Shown here: in pieces, positions 11,431-23,789 of the stretch
How the letters are laid out: every line of letters starts with the position of its first letter
Numbering within the stretch: the first letter of the stretch is position 1
Assembly: GCA_002007465.1 (NCBI GenBank)
Contig: LNAC01000110.1
Span: 620,850-684,849, forward strand
Source of the DNA: Ailurus styani
Lineage: Eukaryota; Chordata; Mammalia; Carnivora; Ailuridae
Length of the DNA stretch: 64,000 bases
Direction: 5' to 3'
Notes under the pieces: generated by a model
Told to the model about the DNA's origin: nothing
What the model saw: only the letters and a program-made list of their open reading frames with translations
Database searches by the model: none
Translations under genes and position numbers: made by a program

Positions 11431-12857
11431 GTGAGCGGCCGACTGCTAGTCTCACCGGCACAGGCAGTGTTAGGAAAACAAGTAACAGTAGTGTACTTTG
11501 TTCTTCTCCTTGAAGTCAAGTCGTATGTGTATTCCTAGCACTGTCTTCAACATGACTACAGTGTTTTTTGTGAGGGATTGGGAGGCATTATTTATTTGGG
11601 ATCAGTTTTGACTTCATATACTTTATTTGAACATCAGTATTTTAATTCAGTTTTAGAATCTCCTGATCTTTCATTTCAGAGCTTTGAGTATGTTTGAATA
11701 ACTTCATTTATATTTTATTTCAGGAGTGCCCCTATTTTCTAGTATCCCAATCCTTGAAGATTTTTCCTCTTTTCTAATGACCTGAAGGTTAAGAATAAAA
11801 GGGGATACCTCTCATTCGCTTTGCTGTATTAACGAACCATGTAACTGAGGCTGTATCAGGCAATTGCTTTAGGATGAATGAGAAGTAGCTCCTCTCATTA
11901 ACGTGATATGAATGGTAGAGTAAGATTAATGTTTATCAATCACATAAAGTCACATCAATATGTTTTATTATATTGTCTTTATGTTCAATTATAGTATCCT
12001 TAAAATAACTATACTTTTGAACTATGCTTATGAAGATGAATATCAATATGTACTGTTACGGAGAAAAAGATTAAGGGCCATTTTTTCAAAATTTCTAAAC
12101 TATAAAACATCAAAATTGAGTAAAAAAGCTTTAAAAACAGCACAATTAATGTACTGTATATAATTTTGGAAACTCATGGTCTCACTAATAATATGTAATA
12201 GTAATATTAATACTGAAACAGTTGTTTGAGTTAAATAATTTTCATTTCTATTGACCCTAGTTTCCTAATTCTGAGAACAGATGAAGAAATAAGTAAATTG
12301 TTGTAGTCTTTCTTCTTTTCTCTCAGCTTTGATACTTGGACAAATAAGGTGCAATTTGAAAAGCTAACTAAACTCTGTCTTCTGTTAAAATTCACATATA
12401 TAAAAAATATTCTGAAGCCATACTAATCCCTTAAAGCAAAAAAAGGAGATGGGAAAAATGTGTAGGTCCGATACTGATGAAGCTTCAAGTGAAACCAGAT
12501 CTACAGAATGAATTGCGGAAAGCTTTCCTTTTCATCTGCTAAGTAAATTTCTTGCATTCATAGTTGTATCTGGAATTTTAGGAGTTGCAGTTGGGGACAT
12601 AAAAATCAAACTACACATATAGACAAGTCTTTGGTTACGCAACTCAGTTAAAATATGGCAAATAAATTTTCATTTTTTTTTCTGAAACATCTATACTTTT
12701 TCCCTGTTACATTGGAAGCGTGGATCAAGATACAATATCCTACTTATTCAAATCAAATAAAATAAGCTAAGCTAAAATGTTCTTTACAGTGTACAGATTG
12801 CTTTTATCATGTAGAATGACATCCACCTGTGTTTACCTGACCTTTCTTTTCTTCTAG
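11431..12857 (+). other. FBN2: Intron 9
   Basis: 1.4 kb, AT-rich and non-coding. I recognise no SINE or LINE in it. It ends in a strong tract (cctttcttttcttctag). Confidence 0.9.
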
Positions 12858-13085
12858 AGGAATATCGCAGACTTTGCATGGATGGACTTCCAATAGGAGG
12901 GATTCCAGGGAATGCTGGTTCCAGACCTGGAGGCACTGGGGGGAATGGCTTTGCCCCAAGTGGCAATGGCTATGGTCCAGGAGGGACAGGCTTCATCCCC
13001 ATTCCTGGAGGCAATGGCTTTTCTCCTGGAGTTGGGGGAGCTGGTGTAGGGGCCGGGGGACAGGGGCCCATCATCACTGGACTAA
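12858..13085 (+). CDS. FBN2: FBN2 exon 10: last Cys of TB1 and glycine-rich linker
   Basis: A phase 1-1 exon of 228 bases (76 codons). '[10 protein letters not shown]' supplies the eighth TB1 cysteine. The rest is a linker with about 28 glycines, interspersed with Pro, Asn and Phe ('[19 protein letters not shown]', '[16 protein letters not shown]'). This segment separates the fibrillins: FBN1 has a proline-rich stretch and FBN2 a glycine-rich one. It is thought to act as a flexible hinge. The human protein, from memory, may have an extra Gly-Asn pair before 'GYGPGG'; this needs an alignment. Donor is GTGAGT. Confidence 0.96.
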
Positions 13086-13166
13086 GTGAGTGTCCGCTTT
13101 TTGTGTAGACTCTTTATTTTTCTGTCTTAAATGATTTTGTAATACCTAGCATTTTTTTTCAAAAGC

Positions 13167-13200
<34 letters not shown>

Positions 13201-14013
13201 CCTCTTTCAGTGTCTAAAATACAAGGTAGTAGTAAAAAATGCCTGGGAAAATATTATTTTTCTGTTCCATAAACTTTATAAATTGGAGAAAAGCAGAGTG
13301 ACCCGGGTTCGCTTTGAAAATAAAGATGAGAGCATGGTCGTACTCCAGTCCAGATGACGCCATTAAAGAGCATGTTTTTGGTCCCAGTGTATTTCATTTG
13401 GCCGTTTGCAGCTGCCCTGTTCATACACCCCTTGAATTATTTTCCAGAACCATTTCTCAACTGAGATAAACTGAATAAGTCTTGCTCTGTGCCTATCCAA
13501 ATATTTTAATGAAATGTCTTTCTTTTCCTCACCCTTTTTTGTTGAATAACTTGGGCTTCAGGCCAGAACTGGCATTGGTGTACTTGACATTTAAGTTCAT
13601 TCTTTTTATAAGAGCTGCTCTTGCTAATAATATTTAATGATGTCCTACAGTGTTATGTTTATTCTTTTTGGCAGATGGCCTATTTACTATATCTGAATAT
13701 TCAGCACAGTTATGGAAAAAAAAGAAATGGAAAGCTTTCAAATGTACAGTAGAGCATTCCTGAAATTTTGAAGAGACATCATTATGAGCAGTTTCCAGAT
13801 GTATCACTTAACAAATGCGAGTTACAACCATGTGTCTCAGGAATATTTTTTAGATCCTCAATATTCAAGTTTTAATAAAATATAGAATAATGCGAGCCTT
13901 GCATATGAACGCTTAATGAATGGACTATTAAATATCCTTTAAAAAATCCATTTTAAGAAATGTTCTACACCTTGTAACACTGAAATACCGCTTGTACTTT
14001 GATTTTTCTGTAG
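13086..14013 (+). other. FBN2: Intron 10
   Basis: 0.93 kb, AT-rich. Apart from a TG dinucleotide run I recognise nothing in it. Confidence 0.9.
13167..13195 (+). repeat. (TG)n microsatellite
   Basis: About 14 uninterrupted TG units lie 80 bp downstream of the exon 10 donor. Intronic TG tracts near donors can influence splicing, but nothing here shows that. Confidence 0.92.
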
Positions 14014-14151
14014 CTATTCTGAACCAGACGATAGATATTTGTAAGCACCACGCTAACCTCTGTTTAAATGGGCGTTGCATACCTACTGTGTCTAGCTACC
14101 GATGTGAATGCAACATGGGGTATAAGCAGGATTCAAACGGGGATTGCATAG
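14014..14151 (+). CDS. FBN2: FBN2 exon 11: EGF4 (non-calcium type)
   Basis: A phase 1-1 exon of 138 bases (46 codons), beginning '(T)[16 protein letters not shown]'. It has six EGF cysteines but lacks the D-x-D/N-E-C calcium signature and the Asn/Asp hydroxylation site between Cys3 and Cys4 ('[10 protein letters not shown]'). It is therefore a plain EGF module, as expected right after the linker. An N-glycosylation sequon NQT lies at 14022-14030. Donor is GTAAGC. Confidence 0.96.
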
Positions 14152-16200
14152 GTAAGCTCATGATTCTTTAATCCTTCTTTGTTTTTTCATAGCTTTTAGA
14201 CTATAGGAACAAATTAAGACTATATATCATTAAAAAAAAAGAAAGTTTTCCAAGCTGTCTCTTCTGTGCATGGTCTTCCATATGCCCCTTTAACCTACTG
14301 CTGAGATAGCCCCCTTCAGGAATCCCCCACTGTTTCCCGTCTTGTATATTATGATTTCTGTGTCTGCCTCTCTCTTGCTTTCCTTCTTAGCAGCACTGGA
14401 TATATGAGGGTGTCGTCCAGAGGAAGGTGCAAATTGGGAGGAGTCACTTTTGGACATGTAGAGTGTTAGGTATCTAGAACATTGAGTTCTAAAGGTCTAA
14501 GGCTAAGAGCTGTGTTCAGAGCTAGAGTTACAGATCGAGGTGTCAGAGACATACAGGTGTCTGCCGTGAGGGTGAGTATCGTCACCCACGCTGAACCACA
14601 GCAAGAGTGGAAAATAACAGTAATACTGTGGCTCGAACCCTATGCCATGACAACATAGTCCCCTAAAGAAAACTCACTAATAGCGTTGGTGGGACAGCAA
14701 AATAATCCAGAAACTATTATGTCCCTGAAGCTATGCAAGGATACCCTTTGAAGAGAAAAGTAGTGGCAAGTGTGAAATGTGGCAGAAAACTCAAATATAA
14801 TGAGGGCCAAAAACTCTATTGGATTTTATAATGAAGAGATTTTTTATGATCTCTTGAGAGTAGTTTTAGTTTAGGAGTAGTTTTAGTGAATGATTGTGTA
14901 TATGCTTCATAATTAGCATGACCCTAAATACCTGATTAGGGTTCAGTTCTTCTCTTATATAGAAGACAGACCAGGAACAGAGAGTATCACAATTTTACCA
15001 GTATAAACTGAAAAGTTTTAAGTGCACTATGATTTTGAAGGAAAATGTCAGCCAAATATGATGTTTTGGAAAAACCAATCATTCTAAACTACATACAGTT
15101 GAGAATGATTAAGTAAGGCTTAACTTGGGATCCATATGTGCAGTTACACAGGTTTTGCACTGCATAACTATAGAAGGACCATTCACGCAATCTATATAAA
15201 TGTCACACCTTGGGTATATATAGGGTATAACCATCTGCAACAGCCCTGGCTTAGCTGATAGTATTAGGTGCTTATTTAAGTGATAGACCAGGTGGTATTT
15301 TGGGGAACACCATGATATATGGGTATATTTATTATTAATTTTAATATATCTATAATTTTCATAATAACAAGTAATTATATTTATTGTTATAAATTGACTT
15401 TCCTACAGAAAACATGATTTATGAGTATACAATATATATAATATCTTCTCTTGTAGATACATACAAAATTAGAGGGTATCAAACTGAAATTTGACTTTCT
15501 TTTTATTGTTATTAATATTTGTCATTCGTGTGTTACTGCATGATTCACTAACCAACAAATAAAATCAGGCCCAAAGTTCAATCTTTCCTGCAAATTAGCC
15601 AAAGACCACCATTTATTTCATATTAAGCTCCCAGGTGCACTTTGTTCTCCCTAGTAAATCGTCTGTACTCTGAGGGATTTTGTGAATTGATGGTATAAAA
15701 ATGAACTATCTTTAAGGATCAAAAGTTTTTTCTTTAGTTATGCTTCCAGCCAGCCTCCTCAACCAGGGTTCCTTTAGCGAAACAAGTCCTGCAGAAAGTG
15801 ATTTCAGTAACTATTTTCTCGATTCTCCCAAGGGTGACGCACAGGTAGTGTGTAACTCCAGATGCAAAGGACGTGAGCTAATCACAGACAGGGAATGTCC
15901 TAACGTAATAACAGGGCCTTACTTTTCTGAAACCCAGGTGAGAAGAGCTGCTACAACCGTTTTCATAAACTCTGTCTAATGTAGCATGGGGATTGCGTGT
16001 CTGTACATTTAATGTGTTAATATATCCCAAACTTACGTATTTTACCCAAACATTGTTATAAACAGTTCCCATTCTAGGTTGATCTCATCCCCCTATCCTG
16101 CAAAGTTAAAACTCAGGCAAGGTTGTCTTTCTAACCATTGTAGTTAATAGAGGCAAAGATTAGTATTAGGGTATATTTTCAGAAAATAGGTTTTTAATAT

Positions 16201-16447
16201 ATATTATTTTTTAAGATTTATTTATTCATTTATTTATTTATTTTGCGGGGAGAGGCAGGGAGAGAGAGAAAGAGAACAAGTAGAGGGGAGAGACAGAAGG
16301 AGAGAGAGAGAGAGAGAGAGAGTCCCAAGCAGTCTCTGAGCTAAGTCCGGAGCCCAACATGGGGCTCAGTCCCATGACCCGAATATCATGACCTGAGCCA
16401 AAACCAAGAGTGGGTTGCTTTAATCGACTGAGCCACCCAGGCACCCA
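16201..16447 (-). repeat. CAN-SINE (minus, older)
   Basis: Reverse complement with an ATTT-rich tail, a (GA)n block and 'actgagccacccaggcaccc' at the end. The 11-bp duplication 'gtttttaatat' lies at 16190-16200 and 16448-16458. Confidence 0.92.
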
Positions 16448-16534
16448 GTTTTTAATATTTTTAATCCAGTACTCTTTGATCAGTTTGAGTTTGATTTTAT
16501 AAGTAATAAGTTGGGATATCAGAAAAAGTTAAGA

Positions 16535-16728
16535 GGGGGTACCTGGGTGGCTCAGTGGTTTAAAGCTGCTGCCTTCAGCTCAGGTCATGATCTCAGGGTC
16601 CTGGGATCAAGCCCCATATCGGGCTCTCTGCTCAGCAGGGAGCCTGCTTCCTCCTCCCTCTCTGCCTGCCTCTCTGCCTATTTGTAATCTCTCTCTCTGT
16701 CAAGTAAATAAATAAAATCTTTAAAAAA
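16535..16728 (+). repeat. CAN-SINE
   Basis: Plus-strand copy beginning 'gggtacctgggtggctcagt' with the usual CT-rich middle and AAATAAATAAAATC tail. It starts about 90 bp after a minus-strand copy, making an inverted pair. The flanking duplication (agaaaaagttaag-like) is imperfect, so boundaries are approximate. Confidence 0.93.
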
Positions 16729-19461
16729 AGAAAAAGGATTTAAGTTAACTAGCATTTTCAATTATAGAAGCATGAGATGAGTGGTAACTCATTGCACTGT
16801 TTTGAGGAATAACACATTGCCATTGCTGTTTGGGAACTTATGTTAGATACTAATGAAGTGTCATAACATGAAAAGTAATAACTCTATTAAAGGATCACAC
16901 ACAAGGAAAATAAAATCTTGTCCATTGTGCTATTATAAGAAATACTCTTGAGACCTGAAAACACTTTTATTTACTCACCATCTTTTTCTCTCCTTTTCCT
17001 GAGAGTTCTACTTTAAAATGTATTTCTGAAACTCTTTGATGTCTGTATAAGACAAACTGCTGTTAGAAATAGGTTTTAACTAAATTCAAATAATTGTATT
17101 TTGGGACAGTAAGAAATTATTCCAGTTTCTGTTGGGCCACAGGTAATCTTAGAGCCCTTGCCAATTAAGTGTTTGCTAAATTAGAATATGAAATATTTTC
17201 CAAGTATTTTATAAGAATACTGTTATTCATTATTACTTCTATTATTAGTAATATTTTGTAAGAATACTGTTCTTGCCTCAATAGTATCTGAGAATGTAAC
17301 CATTTTGATAATCAGCCTCTTTCCCAATTATTTCACTTATTTTAGGAGTTTAAAAATCCTGTGAATATTGCTTAAAAATCCTCAGCCCCCAATGAAAACA
17401 TAGGAAGAAACCAAAGCGCATAGACTAATGTTTAAGTATTCCTGTTCCTCTACACGAGGCAAAACAAAGGTGATCAGCTGGACGTACTACTAGGCTTTGA
17501 CACCTCAGAATCAAGAGCCATGAAATCTACATTTCTGAACATGGCGGTGGTCATTTGTGATTAGTCTGCACTTAAAATCTTACAGTAATCCCCCAAAACA
17601 AATGGGATTTGAAAGTCATAGATTTTAAACTCACTAATAGTTTTTTGCTGGATGTTTTCACTTCTAAGGAAGAAATAAGTAAGCGCAGTACTTTATCTTT
17701 CTGCGTACTGATCCTCTGGTGTGATCTCTAATGGGCTAAGGAAATCAAAATGCATTATGGCTGTACTGGCAAAATAATTGGCGGAGCTGTCCTGGCACCA
17801 AGGGGCCTCTGGAACAGGTTCTCAAGGAAGGAAAAGGCCCTCCCTGAAAAGCGGCCTGGCTTCCTGGGAAGTTTACCTCAAGAAAGGGGGTTGGATGCAT
17901 GGTGTCATGTTCTTCACTAGAATTGAGCTTTACTATGAAGCTTCTGAAAATGTGCATCTACAACACATTTTTTAATTGTTGTGTTTCGATATCACGTACA
18001 CCAGAGAATAAAAGCTATCTTCAACACTGCAAACTCAAGGCTATAATTCCTATTGGAAAGTCTACTAGTATATTTTATATGCTTGCTAACTCTCTAAACT
18101 CTGTCTTTTCTCATTTTGCTTCATTCCTTTGGCTCGGTAGAATTGATGTTATCAACCAAAAGTTTAAATGTAAGTGAATCTTAATGGGCTGAAGGCGCCC
18201 TTCAATGAATTGAAAAAGCATTTAATCCTGTTATTCTCTGTTGTTTTGATTTAATTTGCTATGAGATTTTTTTGTTCCCCTCCTTTACCAGAGAGGGCTT
18301 AATTGCATTTAGTCTGAGTGTTTATATAAATGAGGTTGGTGAGTTTGATAGATTACAGTTCCTTTTTTAAGAACATCTGTGAAAGGAGTAATCTGTTTAT
18401 TAAAATGGTAAACCTGTGAATTCATCTGACTGTTGTGTTCTCCAGTTTAACTGAAATTGTATATGTTAATAGCTTCTACATGTATATGAAATGGCAAGTC
18501 ATTATGCCCTCACCAGCCAGAGAGGTTTTCAATTTACTAGCATTCAAAATTGTATTTAGTGGGCATTGCTGAGAGAAGATGAATTTAACTTTTTCTGACT
18601 CTGGCACATGTAATTTGTCTGGGCTGTGGGCAGTCCAAACTGTTCCATCTGCCATTTGGTCTTGCAGTCCCTGCAATGGGTTTCTGCAATGGATTCGCAT
18701 CTAATCAAGCCTTAGGAGAACTTGAATGAAAAACAGTGATGTTTCTCACATTTGGGATCAGAACTAGGATTTGCATTGAACTTGGTTTATGCAAAAATAT
18801 TCCTGTGCCCATTTTAAGGTCCTAAAGAAACCTGAGGCTGCTGAAGATAATAGACCTTGTTTTAATTTTGTTTCCATTTTCTGTCCCATCCTGTGTTACT
18901 TCAGACAGCCAAGCCTTAGTGTATAGTTACACATCTAATTGAGGACAACACATAATAACAGAGAAATTCCACAATCTGTCAGTTTCTTTAAAATCATGAA
19001 ATTTTCAGCATGAATCTATAAATATCTGTCTTCAAACATCTTTCATTGGGTTTCCAATACTGTACAAGGCTTTAAAGAGGCTATTCACGTGCCCAGATTA
19101 CTAGGGTAAGTGTTAGAGCCTTTTAGAATTCATGGTTGTGTCTTTCCAGAGTTGGCTTAAAAAAAAGGAGGGGGGGAGATTTTCAGAGCTTTTAATCATT
19201 GTGTATTTCTCAAATTGAAAAATCATTATTTCTTGATTAAAGCAAATTCCCTTGTACTTTCCAATAGGTGATATTCTTGTAAATCTCTAGACTCGCCTCT
19301 GTATTTGAAGAAAGGAATTTTCATTCATTGATAAATACTCCGTTCTTTAGACTATTACCACTGACTGGCCTTCTCTCAAATTTGGGAGGCCTAAATGTAC
19401 TTTAAACAAACATTTCTAGGAATGGAGTGAAGTCTGTAATGGTTTCTTTTGCTGCTCACAG

Positions 19462-19581
19462 ATGTTGACGAATGCACATCAAATCCCTGCACTAATGGAG
19501 ATTGTGTTAACACACCTGGATCCTATTACTGTAAATGTCATGCTGGATTCCAGAGGACTCCTACTAAGCAAGCATGCATTG
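19462..19581 (+). CDS. FBN2: FBN2 exon 12: cbEGF3
   Basis: A phase 1-1 exon of 120 bases (40 codons). It encodes a calcium-binding EGF module: 'DVDEC' at the start, six cysteines, and '[10 protein letters not shown]' carrying the beta-hydroxylation consensus. 'CTSNPC' between Cys1 and Cys2 fits the POGLUT1 O-glucosylation consensus, and the Cys3-Cys4 loop fits the POGLUT2/3 pattern. The short Cys1-Cys2 gap makes this one of two 40-residue modules here. Donor is GTAAGG. Confidence 0.97.
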
Positions 19582-20474
19582 GTAAGGCAGTTTGCGTTCA
19601 CATATGAAAATGTTTCATGAAATACAGTGACCCAGGCCGTTGAGGTTAAAAGTAAATTTATTAAAATAAGACGTCGAATGAAGTAAGTGCTGTTGTATTA
19701 CTACAGATTTATTTTATACTCCTCTCAGACGTGCTTCCTTTGTGCGTAAACACTATTTGCGTGTACAACCCTGGCAACATGATACCTGGCTTTGCAGAAA
19801 ATTCAGTTTATCTTCCTTCCCTATCACAGCTTCCTTTCTCCAAGTAACGTCAGTAGCCTTCCTGCTCTCTGATTAACGGAGCTTAAGATTTATAGTCGTT
19901 TTCAACTACTGTTTTCTTTGAACCTCACACATACTCCAACACCAAGTCAGGCCTCGTCTTGATTCACAGTTTTGTTGCCACACTCCCCTTCCACCGACCT
20001 CCCAACTCCCTCTCAATGCTGATTCATTGCAGAATTCTTTCTGCAGATGACTCTGCTTGTCTTCTTTTTCATTTCCTATTCATCCATGGGTAGTTGCTTG
20101 GCTAAGCTCACCCCACAGTCTTCACCATGGTGCTCTACTGTAGTCTTGCTCAGCAGCTTTCCCTGATTTGGACGTCTTTGACCGTTGTGTCCAGAACAGC
20201 TGCACCGGTCATTCCCCTGCACTGCCCATCTCTCCCAGCTTCCCAGCTCACCCCAGCCCAATTTCCTCTTTCTTTCCTTCTTCAGCTTCTGTAAGTCAGG
20301 GCTATTAAAAAAAAAAAAAGCTGGTGAGACATGGAAGTTTGGCTAAAGAGGCAACAGATCTGAGTTATTACATGTAAAAAAAAACTGGATATTGCACATC
20401 GCATTTATTGTCTTACTGTTTTTACCTGTGGTTATTGTAAAAGAATAACATTTGGCCATCCTTCATTGTCCCAG
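19582..20474 (+). other. FBN2: Intron 12
   Basis: 0.9 kb. A pyrimidine-rich segment at 19.9-20.3 kb could be a decayed LINE but is not assignable. There is a 13-A run near 20308. Nothing else is evident. Confidence 0.88.
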
Positions 20475-20600
20475 ATATTGATGAATGCATCCAGAATGGG
20501 GTTCTTTGTAAAAATGGTCGGTGTGTGAACACAGATGGAAGTTTCCAGTGCATTTGCAACGCCGGCTTTGAATTAACTACAGATGGAAAAAACTGTGTTG
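20475..20600 (+). CDS. FBN2: FBN2 exon 13: cbEGF4
   Basis: A phase 1-1 exon of 126 bases (42 codons) with '[17 protein letters not shown]' and '[10 protein letters not shown]'. All six cysteines and the calcium ligands (D, D, E, Asn in the Cys3-Cys4 loop, aromatic residue) are present. The donor, GTATGG, is weaker than most in this gene (no A at +4, no G at +5). Confidence 0.97.
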
Positions 20601-21449
20601 GTATGGAAATTGCCTGCTCCCTTACAAAAGATTTTTAAAGGATATACATTTTTATTTAGAACCATATATGCTATTTCCATGAAAGCTTACACAATACATA
20701 TGTGAGAATTCTTCAGATGACTTAGGTAAAATACAAATGCATTTAACATGAGACCATTAAAGTCAAAGGATAAATTGTTTGGAAATGGTATAACAGTGAA
20801 TAATTTGTTGCTTCTGGAAATTTTCTCTGTGGTATATGTTTAATTCTAAGTAGCAGCTTTTCTTTGTGGTAATTATTAGCACCTATAGGATTTTACATTT
20901 TGCCATTACAACACCAACAAATTAGCTCCAGTCTGGGGGAATATAAAAATGTCTGGCATATGTGATAATCACATCTCTAAATCTGAGGTCCTGGTGATGT
21001 CTGGTACCAGTGGATACCAGTACCCCCACAGAAATACTCTAGTCACACAGTAACATGCGGTATTTCAGCTACTAATCCAGATCCGGATCATTTCACCCAC
21101 AGTGACGTTTATCACTGCTCTATTCTCCCGTATGGGAGAAACTCCCCCCACCCCCTGAAATCATATAACCATTTTTGCTAATCAGAGTAAAGCATGTCTC
21201 ATGTGGTTTTAATAACAACCAAGCACAACATTTACTTAATTCTTTTCCTTTATATCCCTTACGCTTAAGGCCCTTCATGTTCTCCACCCTATTTGCTCTC
21301 ACTTGTTTGGCATTCATATTAGGGAAAAAAAAAAATCAATGAGCACATGGCTCACTTATGTAGCAGAATATGACTGGTGGTTATTTGTGGAAGGAGAGGG
21401 AAGCGGTTCCCACAAGGCCAGTGGTATAAGTCATTCTGCTCTCCTGCAG
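20601..21449 (+). other. FBN2: Intron 13
   Basis: 0.85 kb with no repeat or gene recognised. It ends in 'tctgctctcctgcag'. Confidence 0.9.
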
Positions 21450-21572
21450 ATCATGATGAATGTACAACTACCAACATGTGTTTGAATGGGATGTGCATTA
21501 ATGAAGATGGTAGCTTCAAGTGCATCTGCAAACCAGGATTTGTCTTGGCTCCAAATGGGCGTTACTGTACTG
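21450..21572 (+). CDS. FBN2: FBN2 exon 14: cbEGF5
   Basis: A phase 1-1 exon of 123 bases (41 codons) that starts 'DHDEC', a histidine variant of the usual D-I/V-D/N-E-C. The Cys3-Cys4 loop is '[10 protein letters not shown]', so calcium binding is still expected. Six cysteines are intact. Donor is GTATGT. Confidence 0.97.
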
Positions 21573-22787
21573 GTATGTATGGCTTTGAGATAGGAAAGTA
21601 ACCATGATTGAAACCATCTTTTTTATTTGAATGAATCATGCAAGAATTACTTCAGTTTCTTCATGTGAATTTCATATTATTCACATCTCTTGCTAATTCA
21701 GTAAGGCAGGTGTCTAAAGCTTCCCAGAAAAACACACTTTGTGGTCTAGGGAACAGTAATATCTTTACAAAAATAAAACGGTGTAGGAAAAATTAAGGGA
21801 TTGCCAGATTGGTTCTAGCATATCTGGAAGAGACAATGTAGAAATAATTTCTCTGTACCCCTTGCCTAAATTAAAAAAGAGGAAGGAAAAAATCTTGAAA
21901 GGTTTTCATTTTTAGCGCTCTGAGAGCTAGGTTTTCCACTATCATTCATTTCTTGTTTTGTATTACATACTTTCCATAAACTAATCTACAGATCATGATC
22001 ATATCATTACCTAAAAATATTACATTGTGACTTAGCGAAGAAATAATTTGAATGTTCCTATCAATTTTGTTTGTAAAGCCATTTTGAAGGCTAAGCTCTA
22101 GCAGTAACTTTAGTAAGCAAAAGAAGTGCCTCTATATCCAGTTTATACTCACAATTTTAATTTAGTAAGTTAGAACAAATTTTGCAGTTTTTTTTCACTT
22201 TTCTCCTTTTATATGAAATCAACTCTGAATCCTTTCTACTTTCCATTGCACAGACTTACCCGAATAGCATTAGTACTTATATCCAGTTCCTATAATTTCA
22301 ACAGAATTCCAGGGAGAGTTGAGAAAGAAAGATCAAGACTGATCTTGTACTTCTGAATAAAAAATAGCTTAGCTTCTTGACTATTCAGAAAAGGGGAGTA
22401 CAGTATTTGATAGAAATGTTGTAGCTTTGCTATTTTAACTCGTGACTGAGATGTCATCTCAAAGTTAGCAGACTTGGATTTAACACAGGATTTGAGTTCA
22501 GTGTTATGTTCCAGGGTGTAACGTTACATTATAGCAATGTAACTTTATTTTAGCATTTCCTAAGAAACTTATATACACATATAAATATGACCTCAGCAGT
22601 TTCTGCTGTCTTGAATTTTTTTTTATTTACTTGCTTACTACTGATAACGTAATCTGCAAATCTTAAAATGATTCATGATTTTGTGGCCCTGTGTTTTGAA
22701 GGCTGTTTCATCTTTCAGGGAATCCATTCATTGTTGGGTTACACTTGATAAACTTGAGCACATTAAAAATTAGGAGAGTTGCCCCAT

Positions 22788-23000
22788 GGGGTGCCTAGGT
22801 CGCTCAGTCATTTGAGCATCTGACTCTTGATTTCCGCTCAGGGCACAATCTCAGAGTCATAGAATTGAGCCCCACGTCAGACCCCACACGCAGTGGGGAG
22901 TCTGCTTAAGATTCTCTCTCCCTCCCCTTCTGCCCCTCTTCCCCCCGAGCCCTGTGCTCACTCTCTCTCTAAAATAAATGAATTAATCTTTTAAAAAAAG
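22788..23000 (+). repeat. CAN-SINE (old, diverged)
   Basis: Begins near 'ggggtgcctaggtcgctcag', continues through the CT-rich section and ends in an A-rich tail. Divergence is clearly higher than in other copies and the duplication is not clean. Confidence 0.85.
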
Positions 23001-23289
23001 GTGGTCCCATATTTTGTTATTTTGAATTGATCAACCTAATATTAAAACAGCATCTCTCTTTAGTTTGAATTTTATGTGTGTGTAAACAAAAGGTAATTAG
23101 AAACATTTACCTTAGTTTTAAGAATATGTTTCATTTAATTAACTTGAATTAAATATCGTTTAGTATTAAACAGAATTGGCAGGTAAATAATGAAGAATGA
23201 GTATGTGAGACTCTTTTTTCCCCTAGTAGGTAAAGTGAGGCAACTCTCAGTCTGTCTTTCTGAAAATGTGTTTGAAAGAGTTGGCATTT

Positions 23290-23474
23290 GGGCACGTGGG
23301 TGACTCATTCGGTTAAGTGTCCACCTTTGGCTCAGGTCACGATCCCGGAGTCCTGGGACTGAGCCCTGCGTCAGGCTCCTTGCTTGGTGGGGAGTCTGCT
23401 TCTCCCACTCCCTCTGTTCTACTTGTGCTCTCTCTTTCTCTCCTTCTCTTTCAAATAAATAAATCTTAAAAAAG
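23290..23474 (+). repeat. CAN-SINE (older)
   Basis: Head 'ggcacgtgggtgactcattc', CT-rich middle and AAATAAATAAATC tail. Flanks 'aagagttggcattt' and 'aagagttccattt' look like a mutated target-site duplication. It ends 182 bp before exon 15. Confidence 0.88.
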
Positions 23475-23656
23475 AAGAGTTCCATTTAGATTTAAGAGTT
23501 GTTATCACATCTGTGTGTCCTTCCACAAATTACAAAATGGAAAACAAAAGGTTGACAGCCTAGAGTGGTGAGAACAGGTAGACTCTGTAGTCAGGTTAAA
23601 TGTACTCTGTAATCAGGTTAAATGTAACGGCCCGGGTTGTGCTTCCCTCTGGGCAG

Positions 23657-23779
23657 ACGTTGATGAATGCCAGACACCAGGAATCTGTATGAATGGACAC
23701 TGCATCAACAACGAAGGGTCCTTCCGCTGTGACTGTCCCCCAGGCCTGGCTGTGGGTGTGGATGGACGCGTGTGTGTTG
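23657..23779 (+). CDS. FBN2: FBN2 exon 15: cbEGF6
   Basis: A phase 1-1 exon of 123 bases (41 codons) with '[16 protein letters not shown]' and '[10 protein letters not shown]'. Six cysteines and the calcium and hydroxylation signatures are present. It is the last module before TB2. Donor is GTAAGT (consensus). Confidence 0.97.
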
Positions 23780-23789
23780 GTAAGTGAAC

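Larger units (their letters stand above)
14152..19461 (+). other. FBN2: Intron 11
   Basis: 5.3 kb. It holds an inverted pair of CAN-SINEs (16201-16447 minus, about 16535-16728 plus). The remainder, 14152-16200 and 16730-19461, shows no recognisable repeat or gene. The 16.7-19.4 kb stretch is AT-rich, unique-looking sequence. Confidence 0.88.
21573..23656 (+). other. FBN2: Intron 14
   Basis: 2.1 kb. It contains two older CAN-SINEs in its 3' half. Bases 21.6-22.78 kb show nothing recognisable. Confidence 0.88.

Noticed and set aside
15740..15979. Possible extra coding exon in intron 11
   Set aside because: An open frame of 79 codons with acceptor-like sequence upstream, but it has no EGF or TB pattern and the known domain order has no module here.
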